NCBI RefSeq assembly: GCF_013282725.1
Contig: NZ_CP054043.1
Coordinates: 3,224,001 to 3,288,000, forward strand
Direction: 5' to 3'
From: Yersinia mollaretii ATCC 43969
GTDB lineage: Bacteria > Pseudomonadota > Gammaproteobacteria > Enterobacterales > Enterobacteriaceae
DNA length: 64,000 bases
The position numbers were made by a program, and so were the translations under genes. Under the pieces are notes generated by a model. It searched no databases. It was not told where the DNA came from and worked only from the letters and a program-made list of their open reading frames with translations. This document shows, in pieces, positions 1-9,904 of the stretch. Numbering within the stretch: position 1 is the first letter of the stretch; each line of letters begins with the position of its first letter.

Positions 1-310
1 CCATAAAGGTTTCAGCCAGCATCGGAATGTTAACCCCGGTGACGACCTCATAGTTCTCTTTATCGACGGCAATGCGACTGGCAGCGTTAAACGGGCTACC
101 ACCCCAAGTATCAACCAAGAATAAGACACCTTGGCTGGTCTCTAATCCGGTCAATTTACCGTTGTATTTTTCAATCAACGTTTCGGCATTCTCACCTGGG
201 ACGAAATCGATATAAGCGACGTTATCTTGCTCGCCCAATATCATTTCAGCTGTTTTCAGCAGTTGTTCTGCCGCAGCCCCATGTGTGCCAATGATAATAG
301 CTATACTCAC
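1..310 (-). CDS. manX: PTS mannose transporter subunit IIAB, N-terminal part
   Basis: Only the first ~103 codons are in the window; the gene runs off its left edge. The product is the cytoplasmic IIAB subunit of the mannose/glucose/glucosamine phosphotransferase system, which passes phosphate from HPr to incoming sugar. The N-terminus reads SIAIIIGTHG, and the histidine at residue 10 is the expected IIA phosphorylation site; VDTWGGSPFNAA is also typical of the IIA-Man fold. I chose the GTG at 308-310 because a strong AGGGGG ribosome site lies a few bases upstream and the reading starts exactly where the family does. manYZ would follow outside the window. Adjacency to divergent yoaE matches E. 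coli. Confidence 0.93.
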   Translation of the reverse strand, partial: MSIAIIIGTHGAAAEQLLKTAEMILGEQDNVAYIDFVPGENAETLIEKYNGKLTGLETSQGVLFLVDTWGGSPFNAASRIAVDKENYEVVTGVNIPMLAETFM

Positions 311-494
311 TCGCTACCCCCTCTGTTAACTCAGAATTGAGTTCTCGCACGTAACAGAAATACCCGTATTCACCAACATCACTTCGGTACACATTGAATC
401 TATTATGATAGTCACAATATCTATTCACTGCTGGCGATTTATACGTTACAGCAATGAATCGATTCAGGTTGATACCACAATGAGGTTGGATGTG

Positions 495-540
495 ATTTAT
501 TTTAGTCAGTGAAAAAATAAATTATGTGACGGTGCTCATT
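495..540 (-). promoter_or_regulatory. manX control region: Mlc-like operator plus CRP-like site
   Basis: ATTTATTTT at 495-503 and AAAATAAAT at 514-522 form a perfect 9-bp inverted repeat with a 10-bp spacer, close in form to Mlc operators as I recall them. TGTGA-N6-TCATT at 525-540 resembles a CRP site (second arm imperfect). A TAAAAT hexamer on the minus strand at 499-504 would be a -10 placing the CRP centre near -40.5, the geometry of E. coli manX, with the Mlc-like repeat over the promoter. The sequence patterns are seen; the regulators and promoter are inferred from the known control of manXYZ by Mlc and cAMP-CRP. Confidence 0.55.
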
Positions 541-1062
541 TATTGGGACATGTTATGAATGATTTCGCTTACTTGGACGATTATTAGACACATACATGAG
601 CAGTATTGATGTGTTTGATCTCTAAAACATTCATCACAGTAGGTGTGGTGTGTTTAATATTTATGCGATTTGTATGAATGTTGGCAGATGACACACATTG
701 GATGAGGGAGGGCGCATCGTCGTGACAGAACATCGCGGACATAAAATGGGGGAATATAATGGGTTAGGTAATAAATCCCACTATGCTGATAAAAAAAATC
801 CTGATAAAGTTAACGGCTCTTTTAATTGTCAGGAGTTAAGGGCCTCAGCTCTCCCTATGGACTGTCACCGAAGTTACTGTTTATTTAGCGTTAATACCCA
901 GCCAGTGGGTCTAAATCTGGTTATCCCATCACGCACTTTTGCTGCGTATAATTTCACCCGATCCTTCTGCGTATCTATACTGACAACCGTACAGCGGCAT
1001 TTTGCTGCGTCTGTTGCCGGGCGCGCATCATTTGAATCGTGTTCTTATTTTCGGAGTCTGAC
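541..1062. other. Long non-coding stretch upstream of yoaE
   Basis: About 520 bases lie between the manX control region and yoaE. The stretch is AT-rich at first and less so nearer yoaE. A 125-codon plus-strand reading frame crosses it (698-1075) but overlaps the yoaE start, has no family resemblance I recognise and is not called. The interval is long enough for a structured yoaE leader; I could not match a yybP-ykoY-type manganese element, which some TerC-family genes carry. Confidence 0.5.
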
Positions 1063-2607
1063 ATGGAATTTCTAATGGACCCCTCAATTTGGGCAGGGTT
1101 ACTGACGCTGGTGGTGCTGGAAATTGTTCTGGGTATCGATAACCTGGTATTTATTGCCATTTTGGCCGATAAACTTCCGCCTAAACAAAGGGATAAAGCC
1201 AGAATCATCGGCCTGTCTCTTGCGCTGATTATGCGACTTGGGCTGTTGTCGGTCATCTCCTGGATGGTCACGCTGACCACGCCGCTATTTAGTGTCGGCA
1301 GTTTTAACTTCTCAGGACGAGACCTGATTTTGCTGGTGGGGGGGCTATTCCTGCTATTTAAAGCCACCACCGAGCTACATGAACGGCTGGAGGGTAACCA
1401 GCATGATGACAGTGCGAATCGCGGTTATGCCAGCTTCTGGGCGGTGGTTGCACAGATTGTCGTGCTCGATGCGGTCTTCTCACTGGATGCCGTGATTACG
1501 GCTGTGGGGATGGTCAACGATCTGGCGATCATGATGACGGCGGTTGTGATTGCGATGGGCGTGATGCTACTGGCATCGAAAACACTGACCCAGTTTGTGA
1601 ACGCACATCCAACGGTCGTGGTGCTGTGCCTGAGCTTCTTGTTGATGATTGGTCTGAGCCTGATTGCTGAAGGCTTCGGTTTCCACATTCCGAAAGGCTA
1701 CCTGTACGCGGCAATTGGCTTCTCTATCCTAATTGAGCTGTTTAATCAGATTGCGCGCCGTAACTTCATCAAGCATGAGTCCCGTTTGCCAAGACGCCAG
1801 CGGACCGCTGAGGCGATCATCCGTTTGATGGGTGGGCGTCAACAGCAGGAGCCACAAAGTGGCGATCCACAGCAGGCAATGCCGACCGAGGCCTTTGCTG
1901 AAGAGGAGCGCTATATGATCAGCGGCGTATTGACGCTGGCCTCCCGTTCAATGCGCAGTGTGATGACACCGCGCACTGAGATCTCTTGGGTGGACTGTAA
2001 TCGTTCACAAGCAGAGATCCGCGAGCAGCTATTAGATACGCCACACAGCCTGTTCCCGGTGTGCCGCGACTCACTCGATCAGATCATCGGCGTCGTGCGC
2101 GCCAAAGATTTGTTAGTCGCCATCGAGCGGGGCGAATCAATTTGTGAGTTTGCTGCGGCAACCCCACCGATTGTGGTGCCTGATACTATGGACGTGATTA
2201 ATCTGCTGGGTGTATTGCGTAAAGCCAAAGGCCGCTTAGTGGTGGTGAATGACGAGTTCGGTGTGGTGCAGGGGCTAGTCACGCCGCTGGACGTGCTGGA
2301 AGCCATTGCCGGTGAATTCCCGGATGAGGATGAAACGCCGGACATTATTACTGATGGTGATAGTTGGCTGGTGAAAGGGGGGGCAGATTTGCACTCTCTG
2401 GAACAGGCGCTGGATTGTCAGGAGCTGGTGAGCCCAACTGCCGATTATGCTTCGCTTGCCGGTATGCTGCTTTCTCACTCAGGCCATATGCCAACGGTGG
2501 GCGATGTGGTTGAACTGCATAACCTGCGCTTTGAGATTATGGAGGTTTCCGACTACCGTATCGAGTTAGTGCGCATTACCAAGCTGAATAATGAGCTGGA
2601 AGAGTAG
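1063..2607 (+). CDS. yoaE: TerC-family inner membrane protein with CBS pair and CorC domain (YoaE)
   Basis: A 514-residue inner membrane protein. Residues ~10-245 are a TerC-type membrane domain with several hydrophobic helices and acidic residues inside membrane segments ([19 protein letters not shown]), the hallmark of this metal-ion-linked family. Residues ~290-420 hold a tandem CBS pair (starting near [14 protein letters not shown]) and ~430-510 a CorC/HlyC-type C-terminal domain. Length and order match E. coli YoaE (518 aa). The ATG at 1063 has GGAG at 1052-1055; an upstream in-frame start at 1039 would only add poorly conserved residues. The transported ion is not established; metal-ion or calcium export is inferred from TerC relatives. 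Confidence 0.9.
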   Translation: MEFLMDPSIWAGLLTLVVLEIVLGIDNLVFIAILADKLPPKQRDKARIIGLSLALIMRLGLLSVISWMVTLTTPLFSVGSFNFSGRDLILLVGGLFLLFKATTELHERLEGNQHDDSANRGYASFWAVVAQIVVLDAVFSLDAVITAVGMVNDLAIMMTAVVIAMGVMLLASKTLTQFVNAHPTVVVLCLSFLLMIGLSLIAEGFGFHIPKGYLYAAIGFSILIELFNQIARRNFIKHESRLPRRQRTAEAIIRLMGGRQQQEPQSGDPQQAMPTEAFAEEERYMISGVLTLASRSMRSVMTPRTEISWVDCNRSQAEIREQLLDTPHSLFPVCRDSLDQIIGVVRAKDLLVAIERGESICEFAAATPPIVVPDTMDVINLLGVLRKAKGRLVVVNDEFGVVQGLVTPLDVLEAIAGEFPDEDETPDIITDGDSWLVKGGADLHSLEQALDCQELVSPTADYASLAGMLLSHSGHMPTVGDVVELHNLRFEIMEVSDYRIELVRITKLNNELEE

Positions 2608-2627
2608 CTATTTCTGACGGCGTAAAA

Positions 2628-2649
2628 AAGGGGAGCCTCGGCTCCCCTT
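2628..2649. terminator. Bidirectional hairpin terminator between convergent yoaE and sdaA
   Basis: AAGGGGAGC and GCTCCCCTT form a perfect 9-bp stem around a CTCG loop. Six A residues precede it, giving a T-run for minus-strand transcripts, so it best serves sdaA but lies between both 3' ends. Confidence 0.8.
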
Positions 2650-2678
2650 GTTGATCGTGATGCTATCAATTAACGAAG

Positions 2679-4043
2679 TTAATTACACTGCACTTTAATT
2701 GCCAGACCACCACGGGAGGTTTCGCGGTATTTTGCATTCATATCTTTGCCGGTCTCAAACATGGTCTCGATCACTTTATCCAGTGAGACGCGCGGTTCGC
2801 TGGTACGGCGCATCGCCATCCGTGCCGAGTTAATCGCTTTTACCGAGGCAATCGCATTACGCTCAATGCAAGGCACTTGTACTTGCCCCGCAACTGGGTC
2901 GCAAGTCAGCCCCAGATTGTGCTCCATGCCAATCTCTGCGGCGATGCAGACCTGAATCGGGCTGGCACCCAGTAACTCAGCCAAACCCGCAGCAGCCATG
3001 GAACAGGCAACCCCGACTTCGCCCTGACAGCCCACTTCAGCACCGGAAATAGAGGCATTCATCTTATACAAAATCCCGACAGCTCCAGAGGAGAGGAAGT
3101 AGCGGATAAAGATTTCTGGGGTCACCGGCTCGATAAAGTGATCGTAATAGGCCAGTACCGCTGGGACGATGCCACATGCGCCGTTGGTGGGGGCCGTGAC
3201 AACACGTCCTCCCGCCGCATTCTCTTCGTTAACTGCCAGCGCGTACATATTGACCCAATCAATGACGTTCATCGGATCATGGGACAGTTTATCGGAAGAG
3301 ACCAGCAGGCGGCGCAGTGCAGAAGCACGGCGCGGCACACGCAATGGGCCAGGTAACACGCCCTCGGTATTCAGGCCACGATCAATACAGGCGCGCATGG
3401 TCTGCCAAATGGCGGTGAAATAAGCTTCTATCTCTTCTTTACTGTGCATTGCCAGCTCATTCTGCATCACCATCCCAGAGATGGACATGCCGGTTTGCTC
3501 ACAGTTAGCCAGAATTTCTTCCGCAGAATTAAACGGATAGGGCACGCTGACGGCATTGACTGCCGCTTTGCCAAAATGCTCTTCATCAACGATGAAACCA
3601 CCGCCGATGGAGTAATAGGTTTTGCTCAGGACTTTCTCATCACCGGCAAAGGCGTGAATTTGCATTCCATTTTCGTGCAGCGGCAGATTATCACTGCGGA
3701 ACACCATACCGCCCTCGCGAGGGAAATCCACTTCATGCAACCCATTGGCCAGCATCAGTTTCTGGCGTAATTCAACATCACGGATAAACGCTGGAATGCC
3801 ATCAATATCCACAGTGTCGGGCATATTACCCGCCAACCCCATAATAATCGCGATGTCAGTGTGGTGGCCTTTTCCGGTCAGTGATAATGAACCGTAAACA
3901 TCTACAGCGACGCGTGTGACAGAGGGCATCAGCCCTTGAGTCACCAGCAAATCAGTAAATTCTTTGCCGGCTTTCATTGGCCCAACGGTATGAGAGCTGG
4001 ATGGGCCGATACCAATTTTGAACATATCAAAAACGCTAATCAC
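2679..4043 (-). CDS. sdaA: L-serine ammonia-lyase (L-serine deaminase I)
   Basis: Converts L-serine to pyruvate and ammonia in the cytoplasm. At 454 residues it has the usual length. The N-terminal beta domain begins with GIGPSSSHTVGP, and the alpha domain carries TAPTNGACGIVPAV and the cysteines of LTCDP and QVPCIE, consistent with the oxygen-sensitive 4Fe-4S cluster of this family. The ATG at 4041-4043 gives the canonical start MISVFDMFKIG. In E. coli sdaA is likewise next to nudL and pabB, although here it is separated from nudL by 462 bases and probably has its own promoter. SdaA in E. coli is induced by leucine through Lrp; I did not verify an Lrp site. Confidence 0.96.
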   Translation of the reverse strand: MISVFDMFKIGIGPSSSHTVGPMKAGKEFTDLLVTQGLMPSVTRVAVDVYGSLSLTGKGHHTDIAIIMGLAGNMPDTVDIDGIPAFIRDVELRQKLMLANGLHEVDFPREGGMVFRSDNLPLHENGMQIHAFAGDEKVLSKTYYSIGGGFIVDEEHFGKAAVNAVSVPYPFNSAEEILANCEQTGMSISGMVMQNELAMHSKEEIEAYFTAIWQTMRACIDRGLNTEGVLPGPLRVPRRASALRRLLVSSDKLSHDPMNVIDWVNMYALAVNEENAAGGRVVTAPTNGACGIVPAVLAYYDHFIEPVTPEIFIRYFLSSGAVGILYKMNASISGAEVGCQGEVGVACSMAAAGLAELLGASPIQVCIAAEIGMEHNLGLTCDPVAGQVQVPCIERNAIASVKAINSARMAMRRTSEPRVSLDKVIETMFETGKDMNAKYRETSRGGLAIKVQCN

Positions 4044-4505
4044 GTTAAAACTCCTTCACAACGCATCTTGTTATTCTTATCGCAGGGCAGCTAAGAATAT
4101 TTGTATTAAGCATAAGCGCTCCGTGGCGGGATGATGTGCCTACATAAAGTCATGCCATCACAGGGCGCTGTTAATTTGGGTACGACTGGTGTTGGCCGTA
4201 TCAATTTGATACCGCAACAGTTACCTATCACCCTTTGTAGTAGCCTAGGGTGAAATCAGTGATTTTCACTATCAGGTTTTAACCTTACATTTTTAGTGGT
4301 TTATAGTGACGAATGTTATTTTACAGGTATTTCATAACGCTGACAGGCTAGTTTACAGTTTTTTTAAAAAGGTTGTGCAGGGAAAATAGAGTAAAAATCG
4401 ATGTAATGGGGTGATAGGGATCGCTTTATGCTGTAATTCGGTTTTTTAAACAATAACGCTGTGAAGTGGGTCACCCATTATCCATGCTTTGGATATGGGC
4501 TTAGG
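4044..4505. other. Intergenic region between sdaA and nudL
   Basis: This 462-base, AT-rich stretch holds the presumed sdaA promoter. I see no credible coding frame or RNA gene in it. Runs such as TTTTTTAAAAAGG near 4360-4370 are not part of a recognisable hairpin. Confidence 0.5.
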
Positions 4506-5105
4506 TTAAATACTCACCTGTTGCGCCAACCGGCGGATAATCGCCGCCGTTAACCCCCAAACAAACTGCCGCTCATACCAAGAAAGATAGACCCGGTGAT
4601 TAACTCCACCACGATGGATATCCAGCGAATAGTAGCGAGAAAGGCTCAGCGCCTCGTGTAACGGCATCTCAAATAGCCCTGCAACCTCATCTTCATTGCC
4701 ATGAAATGCAATATTATCAGGGACTAAACCAACAATCGGCGTGACCTGATAACCACTGGAACTATCCAGTGGTGCCAGTTGCCCTAAGACATGCACCGCC
4801 GAGGCAGGGATCGCGACTTCCTCCTCGGCTTCACGCAGGGCAGTCTCAATCAGTGAGTTATCTTCGGGGTCGGCTTTACCGCCGGGGAAGGCGACCTGAC
4901 CGGCATGTTTGCGTAGATGATTTGAGCGCCGAGTGAGCAGCAATGTCGGCTCAGGCCGACAAATGATCGGTATTAATACCGCCGCATGGCGGCTATTCGC
5001 CGAAAAACAGCCCGGCTGCGGCAACTGTAATTGGAAGCGACTGATAAATTCAGGCAGTGTTTTCCCGATCAACGATTGATTCACAGACAAGAATAATTCA
5101 CTCAT
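4506..5105 (-). CDS. nudL: Nudix CoA pyrophosphatase NudL
   Basis: A 199-residue Nudix hydrolase of the CoA-pyrophosphatase branch, expected to cleave CoA to 4'-phosphopantetheine and 3',5'-ADP. The branch-specific motif [15 protein letters not shown] precedes a Nudix box beginning [20 protein letters not shown] and ending EEVAI, which contains the Mg-binding REAEEE core. The start lies 3 bases after the stop of pabB, so the two are cotranscribed and probably translationally coupled, as in E. coli (yeaB/nudL). The activity is inferred from family; some members prefer other nucleoside diphosphate derivatives. Confidence 0.92.
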   Translation of the reverse strand: MSELFLSVNQSLIGKTLPEFISRFQLQLPQPGCFSANSRHAAVLIPIICRPEPTLLLTRRSNHLRKHAGQVAFPGGKADPEDNSLIETALREAEEEVAIPASAVHVLGQLAPLDSSSGYQVTPIVGLVPDNIAFHGNEDEVAGLFEMPLHEALSLSRYYSLDIHRGGVNHRVYLSWYERQFVWGLTAAIIRRLAQQVSI

Positions 5106-5108
5106 CAG

Positions 5109-6476
5109 CTAGACATTTCCAAGTTGCGGCAAAATACGGGCAATTTTATCAAATGTTTCCTGATATTCAGCCTGCTCCTGACTATCAGCCACAATTCCAC
5201 CGCCAGCAGAACAGTATATTTTGCCGTTTTCGGTCAACAGGGTGCGGATAGTAATGTTGGTGTCCATCGTGCCACAGCAACTAATATAGCCAATATTACC
5301 GCAGTAGGCATTGCGTCGGTGTGGCTCCAATTGCTCGATAATCTCCATTGCGCGGATTTTAGGTGCGCCTGTGATCGACCCGCCGGGAAAACAGGCGCGG
5401 AGCAGTGCCGTCGCGGGGCATTCTGCCGGCAGGGTGGCGGTAATGGTGCTGACCAAATGGTGCACCGCCGGAAAGGGTTCAACGACGAATAACTCGGGCA
5501 CCCGCACACTGCCCGGCTGGGCCACACGGCCAATATCATTGCGCAGCAGATCCACAATCATCAGGTTTTCCGCCCGATCTTTGCTGGAGTTCGCCAGTCG
5601 CACGGCTTGCAAGCGGTCCTGCTCAGGGTCATCCCGCCGTGGCAATGTCCCCTTGATGGGGCGAGTCTGAATCTGATGATTTTCTAGCCATAAAAAACGC
5701 TCCGGCGAGACGCTCAATATCGCGTTGTCGGGCAAGCGCATAAAGGCGGAAAAAGGTGCGCGATTACTGCGGCTCAGCGCGAGAAAGGCTTGCCACTCAT
5801 TGCCCTGATATTCTGCACTGAATCTCTGCGCCAGATTGATTTGATAGCAATCACCGCTGTGCAGGTAGGCCTGAATTTGGCGGAATTTTTCGCCATATTG
5901 CTCGCGCGTCATATTGGCTTGCCATGAGCTAGTGAGCTTGAATGGCGTGACAGTGTCACTTGTTTTTTGCTGATGCAGCCACTGTAAACGCTGATCGGCA
6001 TCACCGTGGCACACCAGAGTGAGCTGCTGCAAGTGGTGATCGGCAATCAGCGCCCAGTCATACAGACCCACAACCATATCGGGCAAGGCGATATCCTGCT
6101 CGGCCAGTGTCGGCACCCGCTCAATTCGACGACCCAGATCATAACCAAATAGCCCCAATGCCCCGCCCAAAAACGGCAGATCTGGATGTGGCGACATTGT
6201 TGGCGCGAATTTATCCAACTCTTGCTGCAATAACCTGAATGGATCTTCGGATGAGAATGTTTGCCCTTGAGCCGTGACAATTTCAGTCTGTTCCCCTCGA
6301 GTGGTAAGGGTGACTAAGGGGTCGGCGACCAAAATATCAAACCGATTATGGGCGTGCTCGGCGAATCCGGAGTGTAGCAACATGGCCCAAGTTTGGTTGG
6401 CCAGTGGAGTAAATTGCTGGAGCAGGGCGTCGGGCTGATAGGGCAATGCTTTGAAGGTCAGGGATTTCACACTCAT
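5109..6476 (-). CDS. pabB: Aminodeoxychorismate synthase component I
   Basis: With PabA-supplied ammonia, this chorismate-utilising enzyme makes 4-amino-4-deoxychorismate for folate synthesis. The 455-residue protein has an N-terminal half typical of PabB and a C-terminal chorismate-binding domain with PIKGTLPRR, whose lysine is the covalent-intermediate residue distinguishing PabB from anthranilate synthase (which has PIAGT). MIVDLLRNDIGR and the SITGAPKIRAMEIIEQLEP block also match. It heads an operon with nudL and is divergent from yoaH across a 170-base promoter region. Length equals the family norm (453 in E. coli). Confidence 0.96.
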   Translation of the reverse strand: MSVKSLTFKALPYQPDALLQQFTPLANQTWAMLLHSGFAEHAHNRFDILVADPLVTLTTRGEQTEIVTAQGQTFSSEDPFRLLQQELDKFAPTMSPHPDLPFLGGALGLFGYDLGRRIERVPTLAEQDIALPDMVVGLYDWALIADHHLQQLTLVCHGDADQRLQWLHQQKTSDTVTPFKLTSSWQANMTREQYGEKFRQIQAYLHSGDCYQINLAQRFSAEYQGNEWQAFLALSRSNRAPFSAFMRLPDNAILSVSPERFLWLENHQIQTRPIKGTLPRRDDPEQDRLQAVRLANSSKDRAENLMIVDLLRNDIGRVAQPGSVRVPELFVVEPFPAVHHLVSTITATLPAECPATALLRACFPGGSITGAPKIRAMEIIEQLEPHRRNAYCGNIGYISCCGTMDTNITIRTLLTENGKIYCSAGGGIVADSQEQAEYQETFDKIARILPQLGNV

Positions 6477-6646
6477 GAGTCGCTATTCTTTTCTTTCGGT
6501 GGGAAGGGTGTTGGTGAACATGGGGTCGTGGAGAAGATTAGCATAAATTGCCCGAGGGTTGGTCTCAGTTCTGTCGAGGGCAGTCAATTCACCGCAGACC
6601 AGAATAAACGGGTATACTTGATCAATTATATGTAGGAGATAAATCA

Positions 6647-6904
6647 ATGCTAGCGGGTATGCCTTCACTTTCCCACGAGGAGCAGCAAGAAGCTGTTGAA
6701 CGTATTCACAAATTCATGTCGGAAGGCATGAGCAGTGGCGAGGCGATTGCCTTGGTCGCCGCTGAGATCCGTGAGCGGCACAAAGACGATCCCCAATCTA
6801 TGGCTATCTTTGAAGACACTGATTTTGAAGAGCATGGTGAGTCTGACTATCGCCGCGATAATGAGCAAGATGCGGATGAAATCGAAGATCAGTATGAGGG
6901 GTAA
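6647..6904 (+). CDS. yoaH: UPF0181 family protein YoaH
   Basis: A small cytoplasmic protein of 85 residues. The first ~45 match E. coli YoaH ([19 protein letters not shown], then [17 protein letters not shown]); the acidic tail is longer than the ~59-residue E. coli protein. Function is unknown. TAGGAG at 6632-6637 is a good ribosome site for the ATG at 6647. Position next to divergent pabB is conserved. A hairpin terminator follows at 6929. Confidence 0.88.
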   Translation: MLAGMPSLSHEEQQEAVERIHKFMSEGMSSGEAIALVAAEIRERHKDDPQSMAIFEDTDFEEHGESDYRRDNEQDADEIEDQYEG

Positions 6905-6928
6905 TCTCTGTACTGCTGATTAAACCGC

Positions 6929-6954
6929 AAAACCCGCCATTAACGGCGGGTTTT
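6929..6954. terminator. Bidirectional terminator between yoaH and purT
   Basis: AAAACCCGCC at 6929-6938 and GGCGGGTTTT at 6945-6954 form a perfect 10-bp stem with a 6-base loop. Flanking A and T runs allow function on both strands, fitting its place between two convergent genes. Confidence 0.88.
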
Positions 6955-6970
6955 CATTTTAGGTGACGGG

Positions 6971-8152
6971 CTACTTCCCACTCACCACGACCGCTCCCGC
7001 TGCACGCTTTGCCACCTCAATGGCGGAGCTAATATCATCAGCAACGGCCAGTGCTACCCCTAAACGCCGTTTCCCGACAATTTCCGGCTTACCAAATAAG
7101 CGGATTTGCGTATCACCTGCTAGCGCAGTTTCCAGCCCGTGGTAACTGATATTTTGACTGGTTAATTCAGGTAAAATCACCGCTGATGCCGCTGCGCCAT
7201 ATTGGCGAATAGTGCCAATCGGCAACCCAAGAAATGCGCGGACATGGAGTGCGAACTCAGACATGTTTTGCGAAATCAGGGTCACCATCCCGGTATCGTG
7301 CGGGCGCGGTGAGACTTCGCTGAAAATAACCTCATCGCCACACACAAACAGCTCCACACCAAATAGCCCGTGGCCACCGAGTGCCGTCACAACTTGAGCG
7401 GCGATCTCTTTTGCCCGTGCCAATGCCACATCACTCATCACCTGTGGCTGCCAGGATTCACGGTAATCGCCATCTTCCTGACGATGACCGATAGGCGCAC
7501 AGAAATGAATACCATCAACCGCGCTGATGGTTAGCAGCGTAATTTCAAAATCAAAGTGTACCAGCCCCTCGACAATCACTCGCCCACCGCCAGCCCGGCC
7601 ACCCAACTGCGCGTAATCCCACGCCGTCTTAAGTTGCCCTTCATTGCGGATCAAACTCTGTCCTTTACCGGAGGAGCTCATGACGGGCTTAACAATGCAC
7701 GGATAGCCAATGTCATTCACGGCCTGACGAAATGCACTTTCAGTATCCGCGAAACGGTAGCTGGAGGTGGGTAATTGCAGCGTTTCTGCCGCCAAACGGC
7801 GAATACCTTCACGGTTCATTGTCAGGCGGGTCGCTTCTGCGCAAGGCACCACGCGCTGACCCATTTGCTCTAATTCAACCAGCATATCGGTGGCGATAGC
7901 TTCAATTTCCGGCACGATATAGTGAGGTTTTTCCTGCTCAACTAACTGCTTCAGCGCCGCACCATCCAGCATATTAATCACATGGCTGCGATGGGCAACA
8001 TGCATCGCGGGTGCATCCGCATAGCGATCAACAGCAATCACTTCCAGCCCGAGTCTCTGGCATTCAATTGCCACTTCTTTGCCCAATTCGCCAGAGCCTA
8101 AAAGCATGACACGGGTCGCGCCTGGGCGCAAAGCGGTTCCAATCGTTAGCAT
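6971..8152 (-). CDS. purT: Formate-dependent phosphoribosylglycinamide formyltransferase 2
   Basis: Uses formate and ATP to formylate glycinamide ribonucleotide, the folate-independent route for step three of purine synthesis. The 393-residue protein has the ATP-grasp layout: an N-terminal Rossmann-like start ([17 protein letters not shown]), a central ATP-binding part with [11 protein letters not shown], and the acidic metal ligands around [24 protein letters not shown]. The conserved start ([15 protein letters not shown]) supports the ATG chosen. A PurR box lies about 90 bases upstream, so purine repression is likely. Neighbouring dbpA is divergent. Confidence 0.96.
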   Translation of the reverse strand: MLTIGTALRPGATRVMLLGSGELGKEVAIECQRLGLEVIAVDRYADAPAMHVAHRSHVINMLDGAALKQLVEQEKPHYIVPEIEAIATDMLVELEQMGQRVVPCAEATRLTMNREGIRRLAAETLQLPTSSYRFADTESAFRQAVNDIGYPCIVKPVMSSSGKGQSLIRNEGQLKTAWDYAQLGGRAGGGRVIVEGLVHFDFEITLLTISAVDGIHFCAPIGHRQEDGDYRESWQPQVMSDVALARAKEIAAQVVTALGGHGLFGVELFVCGDEVIFSEVSPRPHDTGMVTLISQNMSEFALHVRAFLGLPIGTIRQYGAAASAVILPELTSQNISYHGLETALAGDTQIRLFGKPEIVGKRRLGVALAVADDISSAIEVAKRAAGAVVVSGK

Positions 8153-8238
8153 AGTTAGATACCTACATCAGTGAGAAAATGACACATTCATTCGACGTGC
8201 GATCAATTTTATGGGCGTCAGTATAAAGTAAAATAGCA

Positions 8239-8254
8239 ACGAAAACGATTGCGT
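8239..8254. promoter_or_regulatory. PurR operator upstream of purT
   Basis: Read on the minus strand this is ACGCAATCGTTTTCGT, one base away from the classic PurR consensus ACGCAAACGTTTTCGT. A TATACT hexamer on the minus strand at 8220-8225 could be the purT -10, placing the operator over the -35. Regulation by PurR is inferred from E. coli. Confidence 0.8.
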
Positions 8255-8427
8255 ATCCATTTGGGCGGGATGAGAGCGGCGATTGCCGGGCAGCATCAGC
8301 GCTATTTTGCGCGTGTTTTTGCACTATTGTTCCGGCCATGGCCCCATTTCTGCTATTATCGCGCCAAAATATTGCGCTTGCCTTCAGGCCATCGCTGCCA
8401 TTCCATCCAGTTATAAGAGTTATTGCC

Positions 8428-9810
8428 GTGAGCACAACCTCCTTTTCTACCCTGACACTGCCTGCTGAGCAGTTGTCCAATCTTAATGAACTTGGCTATA
8501 CCGAAATGACACCGGTACAGGCCGCAGCGCTGCCGGCAATTCTCAATGGGCAGGATGTCCGCGCGAAGGCCAAAACCGGCAGTGGCAAAACCGCCGCATT
8601 CGGCATTGGTTTGCTAGACAAAATTGCGGTGGGTGAGTTTGTGACTCAAGCATTAGTGCTGTGTCCGACCCGCGAATTGGCTGATCAGGTCAGCAAAGAG
8701 CTGCGCCGTCTGGCTCGTTTCACCCAGAACATCAAAATCCTCACTTTGTGTGGTGGCCAACCAATGGGCCATCAACTGGATTCTCTGATACATGCGCCTC
8801 ATATCGTCGTGGGCACGCCGGGGCGTATTCAGGAACATTTACGCAAAAAAACACTGGTGCTGGATGACCTCAAAATTCTGGTCTTGGATGAAGCCGACCG
8901 CATGTTGGATATGGGGTTCACCGACGCCATCAATGATGTGATTGCCTACACCCCACCACAGCGCCAAACGCTGCTGTTCTCCGCCACTTATCCGGTCGGC
9001 ATTGAACAAATCAGTGCGCGGGTTCAGCGCGAACCCGTCAATGTTGAAGTGGAAGATGGCGATGAAGCGCCCGCCATTGAGCAGGTGTTCTTTGAAACTA
9101 CCCGCGAAAAACGGTTACCGCTGTTGATCTCGGTGCTTAGCCACTATCAGCCCGCCTCTGCTGTGGTGTTTTGTAACACCAAAAAAGATTGCCAAAGCGT
9201 TTACGAAGCCTTGGAATCCCGTGGCATCAGTGTGTTGGCCCTGCACGGTGACTTAGAGCAGCGTGACCGTGATCAGGTGTTGGTCCGTTTTGCTAACCGC
9301 AGTTGCCGCGTGTTGGTTGCTACGGATGTTGCCGCCCGAGGTCTGGACATTAAAGATCTGGAGCTGGTGGTGAACTTCGAACTGGCATTTGATCCTGAAG
9401 TGCATGTGCACCGCATTGGCCGTACCGGGCGGGCAGGGATGAGTGGCCTTGCTGTCAGCCTCTGTACTCCACAAGAAATGACCCGCGCCCATGCGATTGA
9501 GGACTATCTGCAAATTAAGGTGAAGTGGACGCCCGCAGAGCAGGTGAGCCGCAGTGCTAACACCCTACTGGAGCCAGAGATGGTGACGTTATGCATTGAC
9601 GGTGGGCGCAAAGCCAAAATTCGCCCCGGCGACATTCTGGGTGCACTCACTGGTGAGGCCGGCCTGACTGCTGCCGATGTGGGTAAAATCGACATGTTCC
9701 CAGTGCATGCCTATGTTGCTATCCGCAAGGCCAGCGCCAAACGCGCCTTGCAGCAACTGCAACAAGGCAAGATCAAAGGCAAAAACTGTAAAGCCCGTCT
9801 ATTAAAGTAA
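8428..9810 (+). CDS. dbpA: ATP-dependent RNA helicase DbpA
   Basis: A 460-residue DEAD-box helicase that acts on 23S rRNA hairpin 92 during large-subunit assembly. In order: a Q motif (YTEMTPVQAAALP), Walker A AKTGSGKT, PTRELADQV, TPGR, DEAD, SAT, then VFCNTKKDCQ, ATDVAARGLD and HRIGRTGRAG in the second RecA domain. The last ~75 residues (LCIDGGRKAKIRPGDILGAL onward) are the DbpA RNA-binding domain, which separates it from other DEAD proteins. I favour the GTG at 8428, with AAGAG at 8415-8419, because it gives the family N-terminus and length (457 in E. coli); an in-frame ATG at 8338 would add 30 unlike residues. Confidence 0.93.
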   Translation: MSTTSFSTLTLPAEQLSNLNELGYTEMTPVQAAALPAILNGQDVRAKAKTGSGKTAAFGIGLLDKIAVGEFVTQALVLCPTRELADQVSKELRRLARFTQNIKILTLCGGQPMGHQLDSLIHAPHIVVGTPGRIQEHLRKKTLVLDDLKILVLDEADRMLDMGFTDAINDVIAYTPPQRQTLLFSATYPVGIEQISARVQREPVNVEVEDGDEAPAIEQVFFETTREKRLPLLISVLSHYQPASAVVFCNTKKDCQSVYEALESRGISVLALHGDLEQRDRDQVLVRFANRSCRVLVATDVAARGLDIKDLELVVNFELAFDPEVHVHRIGRTGRAGMSGLAVSLCTPQEMTRAHAIEDYLQIKVKWTPAEQVSRSANTLLEPEMVTLCIDGGRKAKIRPGDILGALTGEAGLTAADVGKIDMFPVHAYVAIRKASAKRALQQLQQGKIKGKNCKARLLK

Positions 9811-9857
9811 TCACAGTGGGGGCGATGGAGGTTGCATCCCCCCGATAAATCACATTA

Positions 9858-9877
9858 TACTGTGTTTATGTACAGTT
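9858..9877. promoter_or_regulatory. LexA (SOS) box upstream of the yebG remnant
   Basis: The core CTGT-N8-ACAG at 9860-9875 is a perfect match to the LexA half-sites, flanked by TA and TT as in strong boxes. It sits 28 bases before the remnant yebG start codon, where the box of E. coli yebG lies upstream of its gene. Confidence 0.85.
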
Positions 9878-9904
9878 ACCTGTAAGCAAAAAGGACATTT
9901 ATTC

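Noticed and set aside
698..1075. 125-codon plus-strand frame upstream of yoaE
   Set aside because: It overlaps the yoaE start, has no ribosome site I trust, and its cysteine- and serine-rich composition resembles no family.
3138..3770. Several open frames antisense to sdaA
   Set aside because: They are shadows of the sdaA codon pattern without ribosome sites or conserved motifs.
5234..5670. Open frames overlapping pabB on both strands
   Set aside because: They lie wholly inside a conserved gene and show no domain.
8338..8427. Longer DbpA start at an upstream ATG
   Set aside because: The extra 30 residues do not match the family, and the GTG at 8428 has a ribosome site and gives the normal length.
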